Part shown: positions 7,291 through 15,351 of the stretch, piece by piece
Position numbering within the stretch: position 1 is the stretch's first letter
How the letters are laid out: each line of letters starts with the position of its first letter
NCBI GenBank assembly: GCA_964451415.1
Contig: CAYVHU010000005.1
Span: 122,039-186,038, forward strand
Source of the DNA: CAYVHU01 sp964451415
GTDB lineage: Bacteria; Pseudomonadota; Alphaproteobacteria; Rhodospirillales; Magnetovibrionaceae
Length of the DNA: 64,000 bases
Direction of reading: 5' to 3'
Translations under genes and position numbers: made by a program
The notes under the pieces: generated by a model
What the model saw: only the letters and a program-made list of their open reading frames with translations
Database searches by the model: none
What the model was told of the DNA's origin: nothing

Positions 7291-8631
7291 TCACAGGCCA
7301 TAGGCACGGGCGATTAATTGTACCGGATGACGCAAGGTCACACCGGCATCCTTGAGATGCGCGCCCTTGCGTTCCATGCCTTGCACGATTTGTTCTCGCG
7401 CCAGGGGGCATTCACTGACCATATAAGTGCTGTCTGTTTTTGCGGCGTCGCGAAACACCGGTGCGCCGATCTTCATGCCGACTTCGAAGAACGGTTTCAT
7501 GACGCCCCAAGACCCACCGTGACCGGAACACCGTTCAATAATCTGGCTCTTGTTTTCGGGTATAAGCCGCAGCAGTTCCTCCGCCTTGCGCCCCATGTTC
7601 TGGGCGCGGGCATGGCACGCGATGTGGACTGTGACGTTGCCGTCCAGGGGTTGCAAGCCGTCCGCCAAACCTTCCTTTTGCGCAATGTCCACAATGTATT
7701 GCGTGGCATCGAAAACGGCCCGGCTCAGCGCCATGACGTTTTCGTCTTCAGGCGCGATCAGAGGCCACTCGAATTTCAACATCAACGCGCACGACGCTAC
7801 CGGCACAACGATATCGTAGCCTTGCTCAACAAAGGAGGCGAGTGTGGCGGAAATCGCTTTGGCTTTGGCCGCAACCCGTGCCAGGTCGCCTTGCTCCAAC
7901 TGCGGCATGCCACAGCATTGCGGATAAACGATCTCGGCGTCGATGCCGTTTTTCGCCAGCACGGCGCGTGTGTCGAGGACGATGTCGGGGTCGTTGTACT
8001 CGCCGAAGCACGACGCATACAAAACCGCCTTGCGTTGTGCTGCCGGTGCGGCGGCGTTGACCGTTACCGCTTCCGCCGCAGCGCGGGTCTGGCATGTCTG
8101 CGCAGAAAATGTCGGTAGCACGGCGTCTCGATGAACGCCGTGGGTGGCTTCCATGATCATGCGCATCAGCGTGTTGGAGCGTTTCGACGCCCAGTTGGCA
8201 AGGCCGGAAAACTTGACGCCAAGCGGGCCGTTCTTGTCCATCTCGACCAGTTTATCTTGCTTTTTATTCGTCAGGGCGTTTTTGAATTGGTAAGCGCGTA
8301 CGCGCAGCATCAAATGCGGAAAGTCCAGGTCCCATTCGTGGGGCGGGACATAAGGACATTTGGTCATGAAGCACATATCACACAAGGTGCAGGCGTCCGC
8401 GACTTTCAAAAAGTCCTTTTGATCCACACTATCCAGCTCGCCGGTGGCGGATTCGTCGATCATTTCGAAAAGACGGGGGAAGCTATCGCAAAGGTTGAAA
8501 CACCGCCTGCACCCGTGACACAGATCGAACACCCGCTCCAGTTCGCCAAACAGTTTGTTCTTGTCTGTAAATTCGTCCTCGTCCCACTTCAACATGTGAC
8601 GCACTGGAGCGCCAAGCCCACCTTCTACCAT
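7291..8631 (-). CDS. Heterodisulfide reductase-related Fe-S protein (GlpC/HdrD-like)
   Basis: Protein of 446 residues with two 4Fe-4S cluster motifs near the N-terminus, CHGCRRCFNLC (near 38) and CTLCDMCFMTKCP (near 80). The C-terminal half has CCG-type domains: a QCCGM segment (near 245) and a CSGHGGSW segment (near 370). This layout is that of GlpC, LldE and HdrD-like electron-transfer subunits. The start at 8631 (MVEGGLG) follows AGGAAGG by a few nt. It lies between rubrerythrin and DUF3501 and may deliver electrons to the rubrerythrin; that link is inferred from conserved proximity, not shown in the sequence. Confidence 0.9.
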   Translation of the reverse strand: MVEGGLGAPVRHMLKWDEDEFTDKNKLFGELERVFDLCHGCRRCFNLCDSFPRLFEMIDESATGELDSVDQKDFLKVADACTLCDMCFMTKCPYVPPHEWDLDFPHLMLRVRAYQFKNALTNKKQDKLVEMDKNGPLGVKFSGLANWASKRSNTLMRMIMEATHGVHRDAVLPTFSAQTCQTRAAAEAVTVNAAAPAAQRKAVLYASCFGEYNDPDIVLDTRAVLAKNGIDAEIVYPQCCGMPQLEQGDLARVAAKAKAISATLASFVEQGYDIVVPVASCALMLKFEWPLIAPEDENVMALSRAVFDATQYIVDIAQKEGLADGLQPLDGNVTVHIACHARAQNMGRKAEELLRLIPENKSQIIERCSGHGGSWGVMKPFFEVGMKIGAPVFRDAAKTDSTYMVSECPLAREQIVQGMERKGAHLKDAGVTLRHPVQLIARAYGL

Positions 8632-8741
8632 GGTTGCCTTCCTTTTTTCCCAAGCTCCAATCCTCAGAGTAAAGGATTTTGACGCAACCACGGAGGGTTT
8701 TTCCAAACCCTCCGTCTTTTGGCGTAAATCTCAAATGAGCA

Positions 8742-9158
8742 TTACCCCATCGTGTCGAGTGCTTTTTTAAAACGACCGGCGTGGGACTTCTCCGCTTTGG
8801 CCAACATTTCAAACCAGTCGGCAATTTCGTCGAAACCTTCGTCGCGCGCTGTTTTGGCCATTCCCGGATACATGTCCGTATATTCGTGGGTTTCGCCTTC
8901 GATCGAGGCCTTTAGATTGTCTTCTGTGCCGCCGATGGGCAGCCCGGTCGCCGGATCCCCGCATTCTTCAAGGAATTCAAGGTGACCGTGCGCGTGACCG
9001 GTTTCCCCTTCGGCGGTGGAACGGAACACGGTGGCGATATCGTTATAGCCTTCGATATCCGCTTTTTGTGCAAAATAAAGATAGCGGCGGTTCGCCTGGG
9101 ATTCCCCGGCAAATGCATCTTTTAGATTGTTTTCGGTTTTGCTGCCTTTCAAGCTCAT
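8742..9158 (-). CDS. Rubrerythrin family protein
   Basis: Ferritin-like diiron protein of 138 residues, probably a peroxide-scavenging peroxidase. The four-helix bundle ligands are visible: EsQANRRYLYFAQKA (helix 1), RSTAEGETGHAHGH (helix 2), the YPGMAKTARDEGFDEIADWFE region (helix 3) and LAKAEKSHAGRF (helix 4). It lacks the C-terminal rubredoxin domain of classical rubrerythrin, so an external electron donor is needed; the next gene is a plausible source. The ATG follows a perfect AGGAGG. A terminator separates it from the Irr-like gene upstream. Confidence 0.93.
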   Translation of the reverse strand: MSLKGSKTENNLKDAFAGESQANRRYLYFAQKADIEGYNDIATVFRSTAEGETGHAHGHLEFLEECGDPATGLPIGGTEDNLKASIEGETHEYTDMYPGMAKTARDEGFDEIADWFEMLAKAEKSHAGRFKKALDTMG

Positions 9159-9200
9159 GGGTATCCTCCTGTGAATGAATTGCGCATCGACAATGCAGAA

Positions 9201-9232
9201 ATAAAAAGCGGCAAGCGTTTCCGCTTGCCGCT
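9201..9232 (-). terminator. Rho-independent terminator after the Irr-like gene
   Basis: On the minus strand AGCGGCAAGCG (9232-9222) pairs perfectly with CGCTTGCCGCT (9217-9207) around a GAAA tetraloop, followed by TTTTTATTT. It lies between the Irr-like gene and the rubrerythrin operon; with under 50 nt left before the rubrerythrin ATG, partial read-through may matter. Confidence 0.85.
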
Positions 9233-9319
9233 ATGAGATATATCTTGGTTGAGCTAGGGTCAACCTGTAATTTTTAAAAATTCTAAAAAACAGCCCAACA
9301 CGCTGGTTTAATGCCAATC

Positions 9320-9724
9320 TTATTTTGCTGCTAAGCGAATAACCACTTCGACGCAGGAAACCTTTGTCCCTGGGGGGATCTCCGGCATATGAGAAAGTTG
9401 CAGGTTACCGCTCACATCCATAAGTTCGCCGCTTTGTTCGTTGTAAAAGTGACCATGTTCATGGGTGCTGGTGTCGAAATATGATCGCGAGGTATCCACC
9501 ACGATTTCGCGCAGCAAACCGGATTGTGTAAATTGATGGAGCGTATTGTAAACGGTTGCAAGGGAGACACGGATAGCCTGACTCTGTGCCTCACTGTGCA
9601 GTTTTTCCGCCGTAATGTGGCGCGGCCCATCGTCAAACAAAAGCTTGGCCAGCGCCAGGCGTTGCCGAGTGGGGCGCAACCCCACGGAACGCAAGCGTTC
9701 CAGAACGTGTGCATAAGGTCTCAT
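9320..9724 (-). CDS. irr: Fur-family regulator, Irr-like
   Basis: Metalloregulator of 134 residues. The N-terminal winged helix shows GLRPTRQRLALAKLLF, HITAEKLHSEA and VSLATVYNTLHQF. The dimerisation part has the histidine-rich STHEHGHFYNE stretch (near residue 87) typical of Irr/PerR-type proteins. It lacks the CxxC zinc-binding pairs of classical Fur, again as in Irr. In alphaproteobacteria Irr responds to heme or iron status and peroxide. Its placement just upstream of rubrerythrin suits an iron/peroxide response. The exact Irr versus PerR assignment is not certain. Confidence 0.82.
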   Translation of the reverse strand: MRPYAHVLERLRSVGLRPTRQRLALAKLLFDDGPRHITAEKLHSEAQSQAIRVSLATVYNTLHQFTQSGLLREIVVDTSRSYFDTSTHEHGHFYNEQSGELMDVSGNLQLSHMPEIPPGTKVSCVEVVIRLAAK

Positions 9725-9742
9725 CGTAGTGCCCCTCGAGAT

Positions 9743-9764
9743 TTGTTATCAATTTATGAAACAA
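9743..9764. promoter_or_regulatory. TTGTT-N12-AACAA inverted ends upstream of the Irr-like gene
   Basis: A 22-bp element starts with TTGTT and ends with AACAA, with an AT-rich centre, 19 bp before the ATG. It could be an autoregulatory operator or simply promoter DNA. Confidence 0.25.
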
Positions 9765-9888
9765 TTCATCCGGCACACATACCCTTAATGATGGGAATTT
9801 TTTATCGTGACGTTTCTTTAATGCGTTTTATGCCGGTTATCCCGGTACTTTAGCACACGCTGATATACAATGCACCTTAGAACGTTCC

Positions 9889-11289
9889 TTAATCGCCCGT
9901 TAAAATCCTGTCTACAAGTTCTTTTACACTTGGAATAAAGCCATTAGTGTAAAAAGGGTCTTTGCGGAACATCGTGGCGTTGTGTCCACAGAACATCAAA
10001 CTTTTATCCAGATCTCCACCATGGGCCGCGTTCTGCAGGGCCTTTTGGATGCAAAAGGAACGCGGGTCGGCGCGTTTGCCGGTGGTGCCTGCTTCATTAT
10101 CCGCCCAATTGGAAAAACGGCATTGCGATAGACAGCACATGCATTCAATTTGAGACTTTATGATTTGTTTGGACTTTTCCGTCGTCACGAAAACCAGCGT
10201 CGAATCCGGCGTTTTCATACCTGTGGCGAAGCCTTGGTCGATCCAGTCTTGCGCGCGTGCGCGGTCCTCGGTTTTGAGGTATACGGGCCGTCCTCGCGGA
10301 CCGAGGGGTAATTCGGCGTTGAAGGGGTCTTCGCCTGGCTCGGCCCGGTATTCCACCTGACGATTGGAACGTTCGATCAAGTCTTCCAAGAACGGATTGC
10401 GTATGGCCGAAGAATAAAAGCCTGTCGGACTGAAACGGTTAAGAAAGACATCACCTTCTTTCAAATTCAAAAGGCGTTCTTTCCAGGCGTTCACGATGGG
10501 GCTTTCTTTCGTCAGCAAGGGACGGGTCCCGAACTGGAAGGCGATCGGCCCCAGTTCCTTGTTGTCGATCCAGTCGCTCCACTCGCGAAGAAACCACACC
10601 CCACCGGCCATGACGATGGGCGTTTCATCAAGCCCATAGGAGCGCATCACTTTGCGCAATTGCGCAACGCGCGCGTAAGGGGCTTGCGGTTCGTTCGGAT
10701 TTTCAACATTGCTCAGGCCGTTATGGCCACCCGCTAGCCAAGGGTCTTCGTATACAACGCCGCCCAGAAGCTCGGCATAATTCTTGTAGGAGCGTTTCCA
10801 CAGCGCATTGAAAGCGCGCGCCGAAGACACGATGGGGTAATAGTGCACGCCATACTGCGCGGCGATTTCAGCGACCTTGTAAGGCATGCCCGCACCGCAG
10901 GTCACGCCATGCACCAGCCCGGCAACTTCGGACAGAACGCCGTGCAGAATTTCCACCGTGCCACCGGCTTCCCACAGAACGTTCATGTGGATGCGCCCTT
11001 GTCCGCCAGCTATTTCGTGGGCGATCTTTGCTTGTTCAATGCCACCGCGAATGGCATAGGCCTTTAATTCCACGAAGCGCTCCGTGCGGGTTTTGCCGTG
11101 GTAAATCTGCGGTATCACGCGACCGTTTTCATCGTAAGAATCAGGGTTGACGCATGAAAACGTGCCGACCCCCCCAGCCTTGGCCCACGAACCTGCCGTC
11201 AGGCCGTTGGACACCGCGACACCTTTGCCGCCTTCGACCAGGGGCAATACATCCGCACCCGAGATGGACATAGAGTTGAGGGGTTTCAC
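9889..11289 (-). CDS. NAD(P)H-dependent flavin oxidoreductase (nitronate monooxygenase family) with cysteine-rich C-terminal extension
   Basis: TIM-barrel FMN enzyme of 466 residues, longer than ordinary family members (about 320-360). The start was taken as GTG 11289, 8 nt after GGAG; ATG 11271 is an alternative. Family features include VEGGKGVAVSNGLTAGSWAKAGGVGTF at the N-terminus, the GAGMPYKVAEIAAQYG region and VMAGGVWFLREWSDW before the phosphate site. The last 90 residues carry ECMCCLSQC and further Cys residues in RSFCIQKAL and LMFCGHN, an arrangement that could bind an Fe-S cluster or zinc. The substrate is unknown; it may not be a nitronate. Confidence 0.82.
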   Translation of the reverse strand: MKPLNSMSISGADVLPLVEGGKGVAVSNGLTAGSWAKAGGVGTFSCVNPDSYDENGRVIPQIYHGKTRTERFVELKAYAIRGGIEQAKIAHEIAGGQGRIHMNVLWEAGGTVEILHGVLSEVAGLVHGVTCGAGMPYKVAEIAAQYGVHYYPIVSSARAFNALWKRSYKNYAELLGGVVYEDPWLAGGHNGLSNVENPNEPQAPYARVAQLRKVMRSYGLDETPIVMAGGVWFLREWSDWIDNKELGPIAFQFGTRPLLTKESPIVNAWKERLLNLKEGDVFLNRFSPTGFYSSAIRNPFLEDLIERSNRQVEYRAEPGEDPFNAELPLGPRGRPVYLKTEDRARAQDWIDQGFATGMKTPDSTLVFVTTEKSKQIIKSQIECMCCLSQCRFSNWADNEAGTTGKRADPRSFCIQKALQNAAHGGDLDKSLMFCGHNATMFRKDPFYTNGFIPSVKELVDRILTGD

Positions 11290-11351
11290 GTATTTTCTCC
11301 GTTTTGTTCTCATTCCCGGGACGGCGCAATGCACCGTCCCGCTCGGAGATT

Positions 11352-13481
11352 TTATACGTCGCCGGATTTAACGGATATTTCCTGGCCGGTTTCCTGATCG
11401 ACGACCTTCATCGACAACTTGACCTTGCCGCGGTCATCGATACCGATCAGTTTGACTTTTACACTCTGGCCTTCTTCGATGATATCAGTGACCTTGCCGA
11501 CGCGGTGGTCGGCCAACTCGGAAATGTGCACAAGGCCGTCGCGGGGCCCCATGAAGTTCACGAATGCGCCGAAGTCCATGATTTTTACGACTTTGCCCGT
11601 ATAGATCTGCCCGACTTCCGGTTCGGCCACGATGCCTTTGATCCAGTCGATGGCTTCGTGCATGGCGGTTTCATCGACCGCCGCAACCTTGACCGTGCCG
11701 TCGTCATCAAGGTCGATTTTGGCACCGGTGGTTTCGCAAATTTCGCGAATCACCTTGCCGCCTGCGCCGATCACGTCGCGAATTTTGTCCTTCTTGATCT
11801 GGAAGGTTTCAATGCGCGGTGCGGTGGCGGCGACGCCATCGCGTGAATCGCCCATGGTTTTCGACATTTCGCCTAGAATATGCAGACGTCCGGCCTTGGC
11901 TTGGTCCAATGCCGTTTCCATGATGTCCTTGGTAATGGATGTGATCTTGATATCCATTTGCAGCGATGTAATGCCTTGGTCGGTGCCTGCGACCTTGAAG
12001 TCCATATCGCCCAGGTGATCTTCGTCGCCCAGAATGTCCGACAGAACGGCAACGCCTGAATCTTCCTTGATCAGACCCATGGCGATCCCCGCAACCGGGC
12101 GCGGTAATGGAACGCCTGCGTCCATCAATGCCAGCGAGGCTGAACACACCGTCGCCATTGACGAAGAACCGTTGGATTCGGTGATTTCCGAGACCACGCG
12201 AATGGTGTAAGGGAAGTCTTCCTTGCTTGGCATTATCGGATGAATGGCGCGCCACGCCAGTTTTCCGTGACCGATTTCACGCCGGCCCGTGGCGCCGAAG
12301 CGACCCGCTTCGCCGACCGAATAGGGCGGGAAATTGTAGTGCAGCATAAAGTGCGAACGATATGAGCCTTCCAGCGCATCAATGATCTGTTCATCCGAGC
12401 CGGTGCCCAGCGTGGCGACGGCAAAGGACTGGGTTTCCCCGCGGGTGAACAAGGCGGAGCCATGGGCGCGGGGCAAAATGCCGACTTCGGTGACGATGGG
12501 GCGCACCGTCTTGGTATCGCGACCGTCGATGCGCACGCCGGTTTCCAGAATGGACAGGCGCACGATGGATTTTTCCAACGATTTGAACGCATCGGGCAGG
12601 ACGCTGTCCAGAAGATCGGCGTCGAATTCCTCACTGATGGCGGCGGTGGTGGCATTCTTGGTGGCGGCCACGGCAGCTTGACGTTCCATCTTGTCGGAAA
12701 TCTTGTAGGCGTCGCGCAAGGCGACCTCGGCCAGCTCGGCGACCTTGGCCTTGACGTCGTCGGCGCCTTGCGGTGCACCGCGAAGTTCCATCGGTTCTTT
12801 GGCGCAATGCTCCGCCAGTTCGATGATGGCGTCGATTACCGGCTGGAAGCCTTCATGGCCGAAGTTTACCGCACCCAGCATGATTTCTTCGCTCAATTCA
12901 CTGGCTTCGGACTCCACCATCAAAACACCTTCCTTGGTGCCCGCTACCACTAGATTGAGAACCGAGTCCGGCATTTGATCAAGAGGTGGGTTCAATACGT
13001 ATTCGCCATCGATATAGCCGACACGCGCACCGCCGATGGGGCCCATGAAGGGCGCGCCGGAAATGCACAGCGCCGCCGAGGTGCCGACCATGGCGACCAC
13101 ATCAGGATCGTTTTCCATGTCATGTTGCATCACCGTGCAGATCACCTGGACTTCGTTCTTGAAGCCCTTAGCGAACAACGGACGGATCGGTCGATCGATC
13201 AAACGCGAGGTCAGGGTTTCCTTTTCCGAAGGACGCCCCTCACGCTTGAAAAAACCGCCGGGGATGCGTCCGGCGGCATAGGTTTTTTCTTGATAGTGAA
13301 CCGAGAGGGGAAAAAAATCGATGCCCGGACGTTCACTGTCCATGGCGACTACGGTACACAGCACCTTGGTTTCGCCATATGTCGCCATCACAGCACCGCT
13401 GGCCTGACGGGCGATCTTGCCGGTTTCCAGAACCAGTGTGCGACCCGCCCATTCGATTTCTTTCCTATATTCCTTGAACAT
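11352..13481 (-). CDS. pnp: Polyribonucleotide nucleotidyltransferase (PNPase)
   Basis: 3'-to-5' phosphorolytic exoribonuclease of RNA turnover and the degradosome, 709 residues (normal length). Two RNase PH-like domains surround a helical linker; the second has the GRREIGHGKLAWRA segment and the SNGSSSMATVCSASLALMDAGVP catalytic loop region. A KH domain (IRDVIGAGGKVIREI, near 560) and an S1 domain (GKVVKIMDFGAFVNFMGPRDGLVHISE, near 630) follow. It is the last gene of the rimP-to-pnp translation operon, downstream of rpsO as in most proteobacteria; a hairpin between rpsO and pnp may cause partial termination. SD GGAAAG precedes the ATG. Confidence 0.97.
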   Translation of the reverse strand: MFKEYRKEIEWAGRTLVLETGKIARQASGAVMATYGETKVLCTVVAMDSERPGIDFFPLSVHYQEKTYAAGRIPGGFFKREGRPSEKETLTSRLIDRPIRPLFAKGFKNEVQVICTVMQHDMENDPDVVAMVGTSAALCISGAPFMGPIGGARVGYIDGEYVLNPPLDQMPDSVLNLVVAGTKEGVLMVESEASELSEEIMLGAVNFGHEGFQPVIDAIIELAEHCAKEPMELRGAPQGADDVKAKVAELAEVALRDAYKISDKMERQAAVAATKNATTAAISEEFDADLLDSVLPDAFKSLEKSIVRLSILETGVRIDGRDTKTVRPIVTEVGILPRAHGSALFTRGETQSFAVATLGTGSDEQIIDALEGSYRSHFMLHYNFPPYSVGEAGRFGATGRREIGHGKLAWRAIHPIMPSKEDFPYTIRVVSEITESNGSSSMATVCSASLALMDAGVPLPRPVAGIAMGLIKEDSGVAVLSDILGDEDHLGDMDFKVAGTDQGITSLQMDIKITSITKDIMETALDQAKAGRLHILGEMSKTMGDSRDGVAATAPRIETFQIKKDKIRDVIGAGGKVIREICETTGAKIDLDDDGTVKVAAVDETAMHEAIDWIKGIVAEPEVGQIYTGKVVKIMDFGAFVNFMGPRDGLVHISELADHRVGKVTDIIEEGQSVKVKLIGIDDRGKVKLSMKVVDQETGQEISVKSGDV

Positions 13482-13600
13482 TCCTGTCTTTCCTTCAAAC
13501 CGTTACGGGCCTGCAAACTTTTGCCGGCCCAACCCGCTCCAGCCATCCGGAGCCAGGGTGATCATTTTATGATCTCGTTCTTGTTCGTCGCACACCCAAA

Positions 13601-13642
13601 ACTAAAAGAAGACCGCCCGGGTGCTTCGAACTTCGTGGGCGG
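13601..13642 (-). terminator. Putative terminator between rpsO and pnp
   Basis: On the minus strand CCGCCC (13642-13637) pairs with GGGCGG (13618-13613), followed by TCTTCTTTTAG. The stem is short and the loop long, so it may be an intrinsic terminator or an RNase processing hairpin as known between rpsO and pnp in enterobacteria. Confidence 0.45.
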
Positions 13643-13662
13643 GATCTGGGCGGAAACGTTCT

Positions 13663-13932
13663 TTAACGCCGCAGACCGAGACGTTTGATGAGGGTTTCGT
13701 AGCGGCCGTGGGCCTTTCTCTTGGTATAGTCCAAAAGACGACGGCGTTGGCCGACCATGACCAGCAAACCGCGACGGGAGTGGTGGTCTTTTTTGTGAAT
13801 CTTGAGGTGTTCCGTTAAGTTGTTGATGCGTTCTGACAAAACGGCAACCTGGACTTCGGGGGAACCCGTATCGCCTTCTTTGGTGGCGAATTCTTTGATA
13901 AGCTCTTGCTTACGCTGCGCGGTAATCGACAT
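13663..13932 (-). CDS. rpsO: 30S ribosomal protein S15
   Basis: Primary 16S rRNA-binding protein of the small-subunit platform, 89 residues including initiator Met, standard length. Hallmarks are EFATKEGDTGSPEVQVA, LTEHLKIHKKDHHSRRGLLVMVGQRRRLLDYT and the basic C-terminus. AAGGAG lies 6 nt before the ATG. Gene order truB-rpsO-pnp is conserved; in enterobacteria S15 represses its own translation through an mRNA structure, which was not identified here. Confidence 0.97.
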   Translation of the reverse strand: MSITAQRKQELIKEFATKEGDTGSPEVQVAVLSERINNLTEHLKIHKKDHHSRRGLLVMVGQRRRLLDYTKRKAHGRYETLIKRLGLRR

Positions 13933-13944
13933 CGTGGTCTCCTT

Positions 13945-14877
13945 TTAAGGTGAGAGATTGAATACACGGACCGGACGAACCTTGCCGTCTTCGATCCTGA
14001 CCAGAGCAACCGGCAGGTTTTTGCTGAGAGCGACGACCGTGGCCTTTTCAGCGATCACCACATCGGGCGTTCGCGAAAGAACGGTGGACGACGCTACGCA
14101 TTGACCCTGGCGCAGTTTCTCGGCCTCGGCTTCGCTCAAGGCCAGCACCGGGATGTCGTCCAGCGCGGTCATGAGGGGAAGCACTCCTTCTTCGAGGCGC
14201 GCACTATGCCCCAAGGCTTCTAACGAATCCAGTGAAATCGCCCGGGATTCGTCAAACGGACCGCAAAGGGTGCGACGTAAATCCTGAACATGGCCGACGG
14301 TTCCCAGATGTTTGGCCAAATCACGTGCCAAAGCCCGTATGTAGGTGCCTTTTCCACACGCGACATCAATGATCGCAAGGTCCGGTGCGGGCATTTCCAC
14401 CAGCGTGAGAGCGTCGATTTGCACGATGCGTGGTTTCATCACCACCTCTTCATCCGCCCGTGCGCGCGCATAAGCGCGCTGGCCATCGATTTTAATGGCG
14501 GAATAAATCGGTGGAATTTGTTCCACCTTTCCTTCGAACGCAGGGAGCGCGGCTTCGATCGCGGCCGCATCGGGATAATGATTGGATGTTTCCACCACCT
14601 CGCCTTCGGCATCGTCGGTGGTGGTCGACGTGCCGAATTTGATCCAGCAGCGGTACGCCTTGCGTCCGTCCATGACGAACGCCATGGTTTTGGTCGCCTC
14701 GCCCAACGCGATGGGCAACACCCCGGTGGCCAAAGGGTCCAATGTGCCCCCGTGCCCGGCCTTTTGCGCGTCCAGCAGCCAGCGCACCTTTCCCACAACC
14801 TGGGCCGAACTCAGGCCCTTGGGTTTATCGATGATTACCCAGCCGTGAATGCGACGGCCCTTTTTGCGACGGCCCAT
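13945..14877 (-). CDS. truB: tRNA pseudouridine(55) synthase
   Basis: Makes pseudouridine 55 in the T-loop of tRNAs; 310 residues. The TruB signature is present: GWVIIDKPKGLSSAQVV near residue 12, and GHGGTLDPLATGVLPIALG near 38, which contains the catalytic Asp. YRCWIKFGTSTTTDDAEG and PPIYSAIKIDGQRAYARAR follow. A C-terminal PUA-like part is present. Its start is 2 nt from the rbfA stop, giving tight coupling in the operon. Confidence 0.96.
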   Translation of the reverse strand: MGRRKKGRRIHGWVIIDKPKGLSSAQVVGKVRWLLDAQKAGHGGTLDPLATGVLPIALGEATKTMAFVMDGRKAYRCWIKFGTSTTTDDAEGEVVETSNHYPDAAAIEAALPAFEGKVEQIPPIYSAIKIDGQRAYARARADEEVVMKPRIVQIDALTLVEMPAPDLAIIDVACGKGTYIRALARDLAKHLGTVGHVQDLRRTLCGPFDESRAISLDSLEALGHSARLEEGVLPLMTALDDIPVLALSEAEAEKLRQGQCVASSTVLSRTPDVVIAEKATVVALSKNLPVALVRIEDGKVRPVRVFNLSP

Positions 14878-14879
14878 GC

Positions 14880-15305
14880 TCAGCGGTCCTCGTCGTCCTC
14901 GTTTTGCAAATCGCGTAAGACTTCGGGTTGGTGCAGCAAGGCGTTGATGTGGCCGGCTTCATCGAAGGACATGTCGCATTGAAACCGCAGCGATGGTGTG
15001 TATTTCAAATTGATACGCTGAGCAATTTCATGGCGTAGAAACTTTTTGGCACGGTGCAGGGCATCAACAACAGCCTTAAGTGCTTCTTCATCCCCGCCGC
15101 CCAGGGGCATGACAAAGCATATCGCGTTTTTCAGATCAGGACTGACGCTGACTTCGGTTACCGTAACCGGTGTTTGAGCGAGCGTGGGATCGCGTAAGGC
15201 ACCGCGTTCGAGTATCCACGCCAGCGCATGGCGGACCTCTTCGCCGACTCGTAACTGGCGCTGGCTCGGCCCCTTTGTGGGGCGGTTATGAGTATGACGG
15301 GTCAT
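14880..15305 (-). CDS. rbfA: 30S ribosome-binding factor A
   Basis: Small KH-fold factor for late 16S rRNA maturation and cold adaptation. The 141-residue protein has the expected QLRVGEEVRHALAWIL start, a VTVTEVSVSPDLKNAICFVMPLG beta strand and RHEIAQRINLKYTPSLRF near the end of the fold. The acidic C-terminal tail (NEDDEDR) is common in alphaproteobacterial forms. It stands between infB and truB in the conserved order. Confidence 0.94.
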   Translation of the reverse strand: MTRHTHNRPTKGPSQRQLRVGEEVRHALAWILERGALRDPTLAQTPVTVTEVSVSPDLKNAICFVMPLGGGDEEALKAVVDALHRAKKFLRHEIAQRINLKYTPSLRFQCDMSFDEAGHINALLHQPEVLRDLQNEDDEDR

Positions 15306-15351
15306 AGCGATGCCTTACCGGAACCAGACGCAAGCGAATGAGGCGTGTTGC

